NCBI GenBank assembly: GCA_020445405.1
Contig: JAGRGQ010000002.1
Coordinates: 62,001 to 126,000 of the forward strand
Direction of reading: 5' to 3'
Length of the DNA stretch: 64,000 bases
Source of the DNA: Gammaproteobacteria bacterium
Lineage (GTDB): Bacteria > Pseudomonadota > Gammaproteobacteria > Chromatiales > Chromatiaceae
Shown here piece by piece: positions 52,743 to 61,428 of the stretch. Each line of letters starts with the position of its first letter. Position 1 is the first letter of the stretch. The position numbers and the translations under genes were made by a program. Under the pieces are notes generated by a model, which searched no databases, was not told the DNA's origin, and worked only from the letters and a program-made list of their open reading frames with translations.

Positions 52743-53147
52743 TCATTTGAAATTGTGTGCCATGAACAGCGCCCTGATCCTGCTCACCGCCTCTTCGTCA
52801 GGCGGATAGAAGGTTGCCGCCATTAACAGCGTTCCGTTTCTGGCCTGCCCGGACAGCTTGGGATTTTTCATTGCTTCGGTAAGATTGAATTCCGCGCGCT
52901 CCTGATTCCTGAATTTGAAGAACGAGATTATCCGGGTGCTTGTGAACGCGGAGATCACATAGGTGGCGATATACTCCATATCGTCGTTGGCGGGCACCTC
53001 AATCTGGAGCGATCCATCGACACCATTGGCTTTGAGTTCATCAATAAAGGAACTCACCTCGCGAGTGGTTTCCGTGCCCAGTGGACTTGGACTGCATCCG
53101 GGCAGCAGCGCAAGCAACAGGATGGCGATTACGAAAAAGCCTTTCAT
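52743..53147 (-). CDS. Lipoprotein of unknown function
   Basis: 134 aa from the ATG at 53147. Signal peptide with lipobox LLPGCSPSP; Ser at +2 predicts outer-membrane sorting. The mature part has mixed alpha/beta content (GSLQIEVPANDDMEYIATY; ISFFKFRNQERAEFNLTEAM) and no recognised motif. Start chosen because the upstream frame (to 53228) lacks a signal sequence. It follows the pilin-like gene by 147 bp on the same strand. Confidence 0.7.
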   Translation of the reverse strand: MKGFFVIAILLLALLPGCSPSPLGTETTREVSSFIDELKANGVDGSLQIEVPANDDMEYIATYVISAFTSTRIISFFKFRNQERAEFNLTEAMKNPKLSGQARNGTLLMAATFYPPDEEAVSRIRALFMAHNFK

Positions 53148-53294
53148 GTTCCATGACCCTAGAATTGCGGCTGAACGGAAAAAGTGCATTTGCCTGTTCA
53201 GCGCCCTTCCGGAAACAATATCACCCATCGTTCCGGCACCTCCGTCGGGATGGCGGGGAGCAAAAACAAGCAGCTGTCTCTGAGCGGACAGGTT

Positions 53295-53747
53295 TCAAGG
53301 TTTGTCCGGAGCGGGGACGTGTGCGGAGCCGGGGGATAATTCTTCCGGCAAAAACAGAAACTCTCCGGTTTCAGGGTTGTAGACAATTCGCCTGCCGCTG
53401 GGCGTCCGGTACTGATTCTTTTTCAGTTTCGACCAGCCCTCCACAGCGACCCCCTTTTCCAACACCCTGCCGAAAAAAGGATCCCGCGGAGTAACCGCCC
53501 CCGGTGCGGCGTCATCGAGGACGTTTGGATAGTGCACAGCGCTTCCCCGCTCCCTGGACTCTTCGGCATAGGAAGCTATTCCTGCACGCACCCCCTCGAT
53601 CAGTCCCGGTTCCATCGCCTCCTCAGCATCCTTCGATATTTCAAAATATTTTGTAACGGCCAGTAGTCCCACGAGCAGCACGAGCACCAGCATGAAGGCG
53701 GCTTCGAGTCGCGAGTAGCCTGCGGACCGGGTAATAGCTTTATGCAT
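53295..53747 (-). CDS. Orphan type IV pilin/pseudopilin-like protein
   Basis: 150 aa. GYSRLEAAFMLVLVLLVGLLAV has the prepilin pattern: cleavage after Gly, Glu at +5, then a hydrophobic helix; the first mature residue is Tyr rather than Phe. The C-terminal part (WSKLKKNQYRTPSGRRIVYNP) is small and could be a minor pseudopilin head. No secretion or pilus genes are nearby, so it depends on a prepilin peptidase elsewhere. Function unknown. Confidence 0.75.
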   Translation of the reverse strand: MHKAITRSAGYSRLEAAFMLVLVLLVGLLAVTKYFEISKDAEEAMEPGLIEGVRAGIASYAEESRERGSAVHYPNVLDDAAPGAVTPRDPFFGRVLEKGVAVEGWSKLKKNQYRTPSGRRIVYNPETGEFLFLPEELSPGSAHVPAPDKP

Positions 53748-53983
53748 ACTCTAACGTTGCCGTGAAATGTTAATCGTATTTTTTATCATCCTGCACTGTG
53801 GGCGGATGCGGACCGACTGCGTTGCTGGAAAAGGGAATTTTGCTGAAGCATTGCCTCAGACCAACTTTTCCCTGCAACGATCGCTTCGTTTGACAGCCTC
53901 GCAGTGTCATGAAAATGATTGTTTACCTGATTCGAAGCTGAGGGTAATTGATTTAAAGCATATTAAATCCAATCCCGGAATCC

Positions 53984-54571
53984 CTAGCGCGTGCTGGCGG
54001 AGCGGCCACTCCAGGCCTGCATCAGTTCAGGCTTCGATTTCCAGAGGCCGGTTGGCTCTCTCCGGGCCTGCTCCTCCAGTTGAAGCAGTTCAGCCGGGAC
54101 GCCATCGGCAATCGAAGGTGCATTCAAAGTTATCGCATAACCCTGTCGAACCATCGCGGCATTGAGCGAATGTTCCTCTCCCGGAAGAGAGACGATAACC
54201 GGAATTCGACCATATTTGTCGCTGCGCTTCAGATCGCCTTCGACATTCACTTTTGTTGCCGGCGAAATCAGCTGCCGAAGATGACTCGTGGCCAGACGGC
54301 CCAGTTCAAGCAGCAGATCCGCGCCTATTCCGGTTCGCCCGGTGTCTCTCATCAGTTTGGGGTTGGCTATGTCCTCGGGAGCATCAATGCCGAGCAGTTG
54401 AACGCGGGTCGGGGTGCCATTCAGGTCAATGACCAGCGTATCCCCGTCCTCCACCTGCAACAGAGAGCAGGAGACCGTATCCGCCGACAGGGACAGGGTG
54501 AAAAGCATCAGTAGCGGAAGGATCAGATGGATGTTCATGCGTTTCAGCAGTTGCAATAGCCGGTCATGCAT
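53984..54571 (-). CDS. Exported thermonuclease-family (TNase/SNc) protein
   Basis: 195 aa from the ATG at 54571, one base after the nirN stop, so translation is coupled; an ATG at 54538 is also possible. Signal sequence (MNIHLILPLLMLFTLSLSA) then the OB-fold nuclease: VEDGDTLVIDLNGTPTRVQLLGIDAPE in part, with active-site Arg/Asp, and DKYGRIPVIV. Family enzymes cut DNA/RNA with calcium. Its place as last gene of the d1-heme operon is odd; it may just be a passenger. Confidence 0.88.
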   Translation of the reverse strand: MHDRLLQLLKRMNIHLILPLLMLFTLSLSADTVSCSLLQVEDGDTLVIDLNGTPTRVQLLGIDAPEDIANPKLMRDTGRTGIGADLLLELGRLATSHLRQLISPATKVNVEGDLKRSDKYGRIPVIVSLPGEEHSLNAAMVRQGYAITLNAPSIADGVPAELLQLEEQARREPTGLWKSKPELMQAWSGRSASTR

Positions 54572-54572
54572 G

Positions 54573-56156
54573 TCAGTGGCTGGTGCCGCTTGAGCGGGTA
54601 AGTTTGTTATGTGCATTATATTTTCCCGAAGGCTTTTTCATAGGCAGGCGCTTCACTTCTTTGAGTGTATCGGCATCGTAAACGACCAATGCACCGTCGT
54701 CGTCCCAGACACTGACCAGTGCGTATCTGCCGTCTTTGGTGAACTCCACGTGGGCGGAGGTTTTACCGGGCGCCGGGTTCAGGGTTTCGACGATTTCCAG
54801 CGTCTGTTTATCTATCACATGCATCAGATCCCTGTTCGGCCCGAAAAAGACATCGACCCAGGCGTAGCGGCTGCGCTCATGGCTGCGCATGAAAAATCCC
54901 GGGCCCTTGGTCGGTATGCGCTTGATCACCTCCCAGTTTTTCATGTCGACAACAGTCACCTCCGGTTTTTTGATATTGGGTGTGGCCAGCACCGTACGGC
55001 CCTGGTACTGCCATGTGATGGCGGAGCTGAGATGCGGCATACCGGGGAGGGCGATTGTGGCGACCGACCTTTTCAGGTCCAGATCCACGACCTGGCCGGC
55101 AGCGCCCTGCTCGTCGGGCCCGCCGCGCGAGGTGCCGATCACGCGATCGTACTCCTGCGTAAGAAAAAAGTCGTCCAGGTATCCCTTTATCCCAATGCGC
55201 GATATAGGGAACCGGCGGTTTTTGTCTGCATCCCCCGAATCTTCACGATAATCGTGCACCCAGCCGGCGAAGCCGGCGGGTGGGTCATCTGCATAGTTGA
55301 TCTCCCACACCTCTGGTATGTCCTTCAACGCGACCACGAAGCTGTCGCGCGCGTCCGCGGTGTAGACGGCACTGACCCGGGAGCTGTGCCCTTTGCCATC
55401 CTTCACCTCGATAACCTTGATCGGGCGAAGGTCCGTCGCATCCAGCAGCGTCAGCGTATGAGGAAGATAATTGGCCACCAACAGGAACCGGCCATCATGC
55501 GACACCGCCAGGTTGCGTGTGTTGATACCGGCTCGAACCTCGGCGACGTAGGTGAGATTGAAGACGTCGAATTTACTGATCCAGCCATCGCGCGAGGCAA
55601 AATAGATGTAGCGCCCATTGTCGGCCCATTTGGGACCGCCATGCAGCGCAAACCGCGTTGCAAATCTATGAATGGGTTCGAAAGTATCTCCATTGAGCAG
55701 CGTGGCGTGGTGGTCTCCCAGTTCCACTACGACAAAGAGATTGTCGATATCGGCGTCAAACAGAGGCTTGTCGGGCAACTCTCCCGGTTTATGGTAGACC
55801 TGCAGGCTGCCCAGGATCTCCGCCATTCCCCAGGCTGGCACGGATTTCAGCGGAGTGTAGATCAACTCGACCAGCGATTCGATCTGTGGCCCAGTCAGAA
55901 TATCCTTGAATGGCGGCATCTGACTCGCTGGACGGCTGTTCGCTATGACCGAAATGGCCGCTTCTTTACGCAGGCGCTGGAGGTTCTGAGGCAATAGCGC
56001 GGGGCCGACGGCGCCAAGACGGTTTGCGCTGTGGCATTCTGCGCAGTACTGGGCATAGAGCGCAGATGCTTCGGGCGCAGCGATGCTGTCGGCAGCGGCG
56101 ATGCTCAGACAGAAAATAGAGGCCAGGAGGCAGCATCGGCAACGGCTTTGGATCAT
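54573..56156 (-). CDS. nirN: NirN-type cytochrome c / d1-domain protein
   Basis: 527 aa. Signal peptide, then a class I cytochrome c domain with heme site CAECH (residues 38-42) and Met in ASQMPPFKDIL, then an eight-bladed d1 propeller (GDHHATLLNGDTFEP; GLG-type repeats; MRSHERSRYAWVD; SAHVEFTKDGRYA). In NirS two distal His guard the d1 iron; the segment where the first is expected reads IGTSRGGPDEQG and no such His is seen. With its place at the end of nirCFDLGHJ this supports NirN, the dihydro-d1 dehydrogenase of d1 synthesis, over the nitrite reductase. Confidence 0.85.
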   Translation of the reverse strand: MIQSRCRCCLLASIFCLSIAAADSIAAPEASALYAQYCAECHSANRLGAVGPALLPQNLQRLRKEAAISVIANSRPASQMPPFKDILTGPQIESLVELIYTPLKSVPAWGMAEILGSLQVYHKPGELPDKPLFDADIDNLFVVVELGDHHATLLNGDTFEPIHRFATRFALHGGPKWADNGRYIYFASRDGWISKFDVFNLTYVAEVRAGINTRNLAVSHDGRFLLVANYLPHTLTLLDATDLRPIKVIEVKDGKGHSSRVSAVYTADARDSFVVALKDIPEVWEINYADDPPAGFAGWVHDYREDSGDADKNRRFPISRIGIKGYLDDFFLTQEYDRVIGTSRGGPDEQGAAGQVVDLDLKRSVATIALPGMPHLSSAITWQYQGRTVLATPNIKKPEVTVVDMKNWEVIKRIPTKGPGFFMRSHERSRYAWVDVFFGPNRDLMHVIDKQTLEIVETLNPAPGKTSAHVEFTKDGRYALVSVWDDDGALVVYDADTLKEVKRLPMKKPSGKYNAHNKLTRSSGTSH

Positions 56157-56208
56157 GCTAAACCGGGATGGGCTATGTTGAAGGGATTGGGTTTCGTCAC
56201 GCAGCCTT

Positions 56209-57360
56209 TCATTTTCGTCGGTTGATGCCTATCTCTTCGTCGGTCAGATAACAGGCCGGGTCCTCGGACCAGGCGTCGCCGGTGAGCTGCATCGCCCGCA
56301 CTCTGGTGTTGCCGCCGCAAATGTCGAAATGGCGGCACTCCCCGCATCTGCCACCGACGCTGCGGGGATGTGCCTTCAGGCCCGCCATGATGGGATCGGA
56401 CAGGTCCTGCCAGATTTCCGAAAAAGGCCGCTCCTTTACATTCCCCAGATTATAGTTCCACCACATGGTATCCGGGTGAACGTAACCCTGATTGTCAATG
56501 TTGGAAATGTTCACGCCCGAGCTGTTGCCTCCCCACTGAACCAGTTTTGCGCGCAGCCGGCTGGCCTGGTCGGGAAAGTTTTTCGTGGCCCAATGCAGCA
56601 GGTAAACGCCGTCGGCATCGTTGTTTCCGGTTACGAATTCGGTGCTGCGTCCGGCTCTCGCGTCCGCCAGCGCACGCTCGAACAGTAGATCCATCGCCCA
56701 GCGCGTGGTTTGCAGAAAAACGTCGTCGCCACGATTTTTATTACCGCGCCCGGCATAGTTGAGGTGGGAAAAATAGAATTTGTCGACCGCTTCCCGATCC
56801 ATCAGATCCAGCAGCTGGGGCAGCTCATCGGCGTTGTCCCGGGTCATGGTGAAGCGCAGTCCAACTTTGATATTCCTGTCGCGGCAAAGGCGCAGCCCCT
56901 GTATCGAAGCGTCGAAAGCCCCCTCCATCCGCCGGAATCTGTCATGGGTCTGCTGGATGCCGTCGATGCTGATACCCAGATAGTCGAAACCTACAGCGGC
57001 TATGCTGTCGATATTGGATTCATCGATCAGCGTACCGTTGGTGGACAGGGCGGTGTAAAATCCCATCGCCTTGGCGCGGTGTGCGATATCGAATATATCC
57101 GGCCGCAGCAGCGGCTCCCCACCGGAGAGGATCAATACCGGTACCTTGAACCGTTTGAGATCCTGCATCACCTCGAACACCTGATCCGTGCTCAGCTCGT
57201 TGGGAAAATCCTTGTCCGCCGATATCGAATAGCAGTGCTTGCAGGTGAGATTGCAGCGGCGCACGAGATTCCAGATAACCACCGGCCCGGGTGGTGATCT
57301 TTTCGGCCCAAGCGGGGTGGGAGAGAGGAGTTCGTGCATGAACTGGGATATTCGAAACAT
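56209..57360 (-). CDS. nirJ: Heme d1 biosynthesis radical SAM protein NirJ
   Basis: 383 aa. Radical SAM cluster Cys36, Cys40 and Cys43 in CNLTCKHC; GGEP motif in ILSGGEPLLRPDIF; C-terminal SPASM-type Cys set (CGECRHFDICGG and later DPACYL) for auxiliary Fe-S. It replaces the propionates of 12,18-didecarboxysiroheme by oxo groups. Lies 52 bp before nirN and 56 bp after nirH in a leftward operon. Confidence 0.95.
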   Translation of the reverse strand: MFRISQFMHELLSPTPLGPKRSPPGPVVIWNLVRRCNLTCKHCYSISADKDFPNELSTDQVFEVMQDLKRFKVPVLILSGGEPLLRPDIFDIAHRAKAMGFYTALSTNGTLIDESNIDSIAAVGFDYLGISIDGIQQTHDRFRRMEGAFDASIQGLRLCRDRNIKVGLRFTMTRDNADELPQLLDLMDREAVDKFYFSHLNYAGRGNKNRGDDVFLQTTRWAMDLLFERALADARAGRSTEFVTGNNDADGVYLLHWATKNFPDQASRLRAKLVQWGGNSSGVNISNIDNQGYVHPDTMWWNYNLGNVKERPFSEIWQDLSDPIMAGLKAHPRSVGGRCGECRHFDICGGNTRVRAMQLTGDAWSEDPACYLTDEEIGINRRK

Positions 57361-57416
57361 TGGAATAGACTGCCAATTCGCCGGATAAAGTTTGCGCGGT
57401 GGATCAGTGCCGCCGA

Positions 57417-57896
57417 TCAGCTGATCCGCAGCCCCGTTTTTTTCAATATTCTGGTGCTGAACAGGACTTCGTGAGCACGGCTGTCCGCTCCCAGCATAAC
57501 CGCGATCCGGTTTACCTTGTCCATGACTTCAGCGCGGTCATTTCCGTGCACCATGGCAAACAGATTATAACGCCACTCCGGCAGATGTCTGGGTCGACGA
57601 TAAGCGTGACTGACAAACGCCAGCTCACCGATCCGGCGACCGTACTCCGCAACCAGGCCGTCGTCCACGTCCCATACACTCATGCCGTTGCCGCGAAATC
57701 CCAAGGCATAGTGGTTGGGTACCGCGCCGATCCGACGAATAACGCCGGTTTTCAGCATCCGGCGCAAGCGTGCCATCACGTTTTCCGCCGTGGTGCCCAG
57801 TTCGTCGGCAATTTGCTGATAGGGCCGGGGCACCAGCGGCAATCCCGCCTGGGTGCACTGCACTATTCCACGGTCCAGATCATCGAGGTTGTTCAT
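57417..57896 (-). CDS. nirH: Siroheme decarboxylase subunit NirH
   Basis: 159 aa, AsnC/Lrp-like fold with an N-terminal helix-turn-helix-like part (LDRGIVQCTQAGLPLVPRPYQQIADELG) given in part, then the ligand domain with RIGAVPNHYALGFRGNGMSVWDV and the RPRHLPEWRYNLFAMVHG segment. The subunits NirDLGH remove two acetate carboxyls from siroheme on the way to d1. Assignment among the four paralogues is by order (D, L, G, H) as in Pseudomonas. Confidence 0.88.
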   Translation of the reverse strand: MNNLDDLDRGIVQCTQAGLPLVPRPYQQIADELGTTAENVMARLRRMLKTGVIRRIGAVPNHYALGFRGNGMSVWDVDDGLVAEYGRRIGELAFVSHAYRRPRHLPEWRYNLFAMVHGNDRAEVMDKVNRIAVMLGADSRAHEVLFSTRILKKTGLRIS

Positions 57897-57928
57897 CTGT
57901 TTTCCAGCTTGATTCTGTCTCGTCAGGT

Positions 57929-58372
57929 TCAGACTTCGAGCTTAAGGCCTACGAAAAACTCCTCTTCCTTGGGCATGTTGTAAACCCGGCAGCCGGTCAA
58001 CTGTTCGATCTCGCGGATGACACTGCCGATGCGCTCGGGCGTCTCTGTCGCCAGCACAAACCACATGTTGAACTCGTGATCGCGGGCATAGTTGTGAGCC
58101 ACTTCCGGAAATACATTGACCTGCTCATTGACGCGCTCAAACTCGTGCTGCGGAACGCGCATGGCGCACAGACTCAAGCCTCCTCCCAGACGCTCCGCGT
58201 GGTACATGGGGCCGAAACGTGAAAGCAGTTTGCTTTCGAGCATTGACTGAAGGCGCCGAATCAACTCATCCTCTTCAATACCGAGTTCCCGGGCTGCCTG
58301 CAGGTAGGGCCGGTCGGTGATGGGAAAGCTCTCCTGCAGTCGGTTTATTATGGCGCGATCGGTATCATCCAT
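57929..58372 (-). CDS. nirG: Siroheme decarboxylase subunit NirG
   Basis: 147 aa. Same AsnC-like fold: TDRAIINRLQESFPITDRPY, then LLSRFGPMYHAERLGGGLSLCAMRVP and the NYARDHEFNMWFVLATETPERI segment. The motif NMWFV with RFGPM marks the D/G type, distinct from the RIGAV/KRMGI type of H and L. It overlaps nirL by one base (stop/start). The complementary D/G and L/H types presumably pair as heterodimers. Confidence 0.88.
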   Translation of the reverse strand: MDDTDRAIINRLQESFPITDRPYLQAARELGIEEDELIRRLQSMLESKLLSRFGPMYHAERLGGGLSLCAMRVPQHEFERVNEQVNVFPEVAHNYARDHEFNMWFVLATETPERIGSVIREIEQLTGCRVYNMPKEEEFFVGLKLEV

Positions 58373-58848
58373 CAGCGGTATTTTGCACCGCGCTGTTTGA
58401 AGCGTTTACCGCTGAATAAAATTTTACGCGGCAGCTGCTCCAATCCCTGGGATGCAACGATCGAATCTATATGTTCGAGCACCCGCTCGCGCTCCCGGCC
58501 GTGAATCATGCAGAACAGATTGTAGGGCCATTCCGGCAGCTTGCGCGGCCTCTGATAGCAGAGGGTGACACAGGGCTGGGAGCCCAGTTTTTCGCCCACG
58601 CTGTCGACCTGGTCGTCGGGTACGTCCCATACCACCATGGCATTGGCGGTATATCCCAGTTCATGGTGTCTCACGACTATCCCCATGCGCTTGATGACCC
58701 CGCCGTCCTGCAGCGCGCTGATGCGTTCGATGACCTGCAGTTCGCTGAGTCCCAGGCGTCTGCCGATCTCCCTGTAGGGGCGGCTGGAGAGCGGCAGTCC
58801 ATCCTGAATCTCCGCGATCAGATGATTGTCCCGTTCGCTCAACACCAT
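58372..58848 (-). CDS. nirL: Siroheme decarboxylase subunit NirL
   Basis: 158 aa. AsnC-like: LIAEIQDGLPLSSRPYREIGRRLG, then VIKRMGIVVRHHELGYTANAMVVWDVPDD and RPRKLPEWPYNLFCMIHGR. Like nirH it has the His pair RHHELG, where decarboxylase active-site His are found in this family. It overlaps nirD by 10 bp and nirG by 1 bp, so the three are tightly coupled. Confidence 0.88.
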   Translation of the reverse strand: MVLSERDNHLIAEIQDGLPLSSRPYREIGRRLGLSELQVIERISALQDGGVIKRMGIVVRHHELGYTANAMVVWDVPDDQVDSVGEKLGSQPCVTLCYQRPRKLPEWPYNLFCMIHGRERERVLEHIDSIVASQGLEQLPRKILFSGKRFKQRGAKYR

Positions 58849-59351
58849 AGCGGAAATCCAAGATCGATATGGTGTTGCTTTATCAGAGGGAGGTTGAGTA
58901 TCGGATAGCCCGTTAACTGCTCCAACTCGTTCAGCACCTCTTCCAGCCGCACATTGCTGGCAGTGGTCACGACGAACCAGAGGTTGTATTCGTCCTCCCT
59001 TTCGTAGTTATGGTTTACCTCGGGGTAGCTGTTGATCAACGATGCAACCTGATCAAGTTTTTGCGGAGGGACCGACATCGCCGCCAGCGTGCTCGCACCA
59101 ATACGTTTGGGTTTGAACACCGGCCCGATTCTGCTGACGACCCCAGTCTCCAGCAGACGCTGCAGAACCTTGATGACCAGTGCTTCGCTGGTGCCCAATC
59201 TATCGGCCATATCCCGATACGGGGTGGCAGAGAGCGGAAGTCCCTTCTGAAATGTATCAAGCAGTCTCTTTTCGAGGTCGTTCAAGTCAATTCTCTGGAC
59301 GCATCGGTTCTGGCTTGCCGCTCGGCGCATCTGTCTGGCAGTTGATGACAT
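58839..59351 (-). CDS. nirD: Siroheme decarboxylase subunit NirD
   Basis: 170 aa. AsnC-like: DLEKRLLDTFQKGLPLSATPY, VVSRIGPVFKPKRIGASTLAAMSVP, then NYEREDEYNLWFVVTTASNVRL. The N-terminal 20 residues (TARQMRRAASQNRC) are extra relative to the paralogues; a start at a later codon is possible. Begins right after the nirF stop with overlapping spacing of 1-2 bases. Confidence 0.88.
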   Translation of the reverse strand: MSSTARQMRRAASQNRCVQRIDLNDLEKRLLDTFQKGLPLSATPYRDMADRLGTSEALVIKVLQRLLETGVVSRIGPVFKPKRIGASTLAAMSVPPQKLDQVASLINSYPEVNHNYEREDEYNLWFVVTTASNVRLEEVLNELEQLTGYPILNLPLIKQHHIDLGFPLWC

Positions 59352-59352
59352 A

Positions 59353-60543
59353 CTATAGCCCCGTTTTATGCGCGCGGGAGGTGAAGAATATGCCGCTCGG
59401 CTTGTCCACCGGCAACCTATGCGTCAACAGCATGCTGTCGGTGTCGTACACCTGAACCTCATCTTTGTCGCGCACCGAGATCCAGACCTCCTCTCCGCGC
59501 GGTGAAAACTCCATATGCAGCGTCCCTTTGCCGGTTTTCAGAGTTTTAACGATTGCCAGGGTTTCGGTATCGATTATCTGAATCGTATCGTTGTCCGGGA
59601 ACGCGAAATTCACCCAGACCTGTCTTCCATCGGGACGCGCCATCACGAAAACCGGCTGTCCATGCACCTTGATACGTCCGGTTTCCATCCAATCTCCCTG
59701 TTTGACAACCAACACCTCGTGATGGCCTACCGCGGGTAGAAAAGCCCGATCCCCGGCCATGGCCCAGCCTTCCAGGTGCGGCATCTTGTAAACCGGAAGT
59801 TTCTGTTCTCCGCGGCCATATCCCTGCAATATCAGACGCGGCGGTTTTTCCGGATGCCAAAGGTCGAGCAGCGAAAGTCCGTCCTGTCCGAAGAGTCCAC
59901 TGATGTAATAGCGCCCGTCCGGCGTGACCAGCGCATCGTAGGGAAGCGCGCCGATTTTTGCGTGCCGCTGAATTTTCGGCGCTCCAGGATTTTTCATGTC
60001 GATGATCCATGCCTCTCCGCTGTCATAGAGGCTGACTGCAAAACGCTGGCCAGTGGTATCCACCAGTCCGACGGTTTTCGAACCTTTTTGCCCGCCGTCG
60101 CGGTCGTTGACCCTGGTGGCGGGAATATCGGCAACCAGCGAGAGGTCCAGTGCCGAGAATACCTTGACACCCCCAGGTTCATAATTGGATACCGCAATCA
60201 GTTTGCCATTCTGGGAAATGGCGCCACCGATACTGTTTCCACCCTGAATCACCCGGGCGACGATCTTTCCGCACAGAATATCGACTTTGGTCAGTCCGCC
60301 ATCCCGTCCGAAAACGTAAGCGTAACGCTCGTCGCGGGAGTAGACAGCCGAGGCGTGTGAGAGATCTCCCAGACCCTGTACCCGGAAAAGCGCTCGATGG
60401 GCGGTGGTGTCGACTATCTGCAGACTGCCGGCTGCACGTTCTATGACAATGCCCAAGTCGCCGGTACCGCGGGTAAGGCAGTCGGCCACCGACTGTCCGC
60501 AGAACAGCAACAGTCCGGCTGTCAGATTGAGCATGTGTCTCAT
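59353..60543 (-). CDS. nirF: Heme d1 biosynthesis protein NirF
   Basis: 396 aa. Signal peptide (MLNLTAGLLLFCGQSVADC) places it in the periplasm, maybe as lipoprotein, as known for NirF. A d1-type beta-propeller without cytochrome c domain: GDLGIVIERAAGSLQIVD, SRDERYAYVFGRDGGLTKVD, HHEVLVVKQG and LHMEFSPRGEEVWIS. It is required late in d1 synthesis and may hand the precursor to NirN. It overlaps nirC by 4 bp. Confidence 0.93.
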   Translation of the reverse strand: MRHMLNLTAGLLLFCGQSVADCLTRGTGDLGIVIERAAGSLQIVDTTAHRALFRVQGLGDLSHASAVYSRDERYAYVFGRDGGLTKVDILCGKIVARVIQGGNSIGGAISQNGKLIAVSNYEPGGVKVFSALDLSLVADIPATRVNDRDGGQKGSKTVGLVDTTGQRFAVSLYDSGEAWIIDMKNPGAPKIQRHAKIGALPYDALVTPDGRYYISGLFGQDGLSLLDLWHPEKPPRLILQGYGRGEQKLPVYKMPHLEGWAMAGDRAFLPAVGHHEVLVVKQGDWMETGRIKVHGQPVFVMARPDGRQVWVNFAFPDNDTIQIIDTETLAIVKTLKTGKGTLHMEFSPRGEEVWISVRDKDEVQVYDTDSMLLTHRLPVDKPSGIFFTSRAHKTGL

Positions 60544-60890
60544 GGCCGGATGCCCTGTTTCAGCCTGGTGGCCAGCCAGAAGGCTTCATTATCGGTCAGA
60601 AACGGGCGCCAGGGCGGCATCGGCGTGCCGGGGCGTCCGTAAAGTATGGTCAGGGCCAGTTTATCCGCATCCCACTCAGTGAAACGCTTTGCCGACAGCG
60701 CCGGGCCCAGACCGCCCTCCAGCCGCATACCGTGGCAGGAACCGCAGTCGTGCTTGAGAAGATAGATTATCTCCGCCTGCCGACCGGGCGCGACATCGGC
60801 GGATACAACGCCAGTCGCAGCTACAGCGCCGAAAATCAGCACAGCCAAAGGGGATAGATGCTTCAAGCTGCCCTCTAACAACAGATACAA
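60540..60890 (-). CDS. nirC: NirC-like monoheme cytochrome c
   Basis: 116 aa. Signal peptide ending near GVVSADV; one heme site CGSCH (about residue 49), Met ligand in GTPMPPWRPFLTD. First gene of the nir operon, in the position of nirC in Pseudomonas; NirC is a candidate electron carrier for d1 assembly. The symbol rests on size and position, because small cytochromes are hard to tell apart by eye. The d1 operon promoter with FNR-type box lies just upstream. Confidence 0.8.
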   Translation of the reverse strand: MYLLLEGSLKHLSPLAVLIFGAVAATGVVSADVAPGRQAEIIYLLKHDCGSCHGMRLEGGLGPALSAKRFTEWDADKLALTILYGRPGTPMPPWRPFLTDNEAFWLATRLKQGIRP

Positions 60891-60906
60891 ACGGGATTAG
60901 ATTCAG

Positions 60907-60949
60907 AATTTACCAGTTCGATATTCCTGCCGGCATTGACCTCAATCAA
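60907..60949 (-). promoter_or_regulatory. Class II FNR/DNR promoter of the nir operon
   Basis: TTGAC-CTCA-ATCAA (60936-60949) matches the FNR/DNR consensus with one allowed T/C change. On the leftward strand TAAATT (60912-60907) begins 30.5 bp from the centre, correct for an activator at about -42. Predicted start is near 60900, about 10 bp before nirC. Confidence 0.8.
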
Positions 60950-61086
60950 AGACCATCTTTCGCGGCGGTTGCTTTTTCCGCCCCAAATGACTAAAAACAC
61001 TTGTTTATCAGAGGAATATCAAAACCTATCTCATGTTCCGGCGCTGTTCGCGGGGGGATTTTGAGCCGGGTTCAAGCGTCCACGCA

Positions 61087-61428
61087 CTATTTGACATGTA
61101 CGATCCCGGTCATCTCCGGGTGTGGGCCGCAGTGATAGGGGAAGCTGCCCGCTTTATCGAACAGTCGGAGATAGGTTTCTCCGGGAAAAATATAACCAGG
61201 CTCCGGATCACCGGCCTGCTCGAACCAGACACTATGATATTGGCGCTTCTCGTTGTTGGTCCAGCGCACGGTGTCTCCGATTTTGACAGTGATCTCCTGA
61301 GGAAGGAACTGGTATTTTATGATTTCCACTTCAGCCGCGGGTTGCACTGAATCTGCTGCGCCGGCGAGCGGGCTGAGCAGCATCAACGCCAACAGTATTA
61401 CTATCATATCGGCACTTTTAGAACGCAT
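61087..61428 (-). CDS. Small type-1 copper protein (plastocyanin/pseudoazurin-like)
   Basis: 113 aa with a signal peptide cut near LAGAAD. A cupredoxin with type-1 ligands H65 (RQYHSVWF), C100, H103 and M106 (YHCGPHPEMTG). It is a one-domain periplasmic electron carrier. Placed directly upstream of the nir operon but separated from it by the FNR-type promoter. It may feed electrons to a cd1 nitrite reductase or to the CuA site of cluster B; this is inference. Confidence 0.92.
   Translation of the reverse strand: MRSKSADMIVILLALMLLSPLAGAADSVQPAAEVEIIKYQFLPQEITVKIGDTVRWTNNEKRQYHSVWFEQAGDPEPGYIFPGETYLRLFDKAGSFPYHCGPHPEMTGIVHVK

Noticed and set aside
54609-55997. Long rightward frame of 462 codons opposite nirN
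   Set aside because: Antisense shadow of a cytochrome c/d1 gene.
54573-56156. Call as the nitrite reductase NirS
   Set aside because: The distal d1-pocket His are not visible and the gene sits in the nirN place of a biosynthesis operon.
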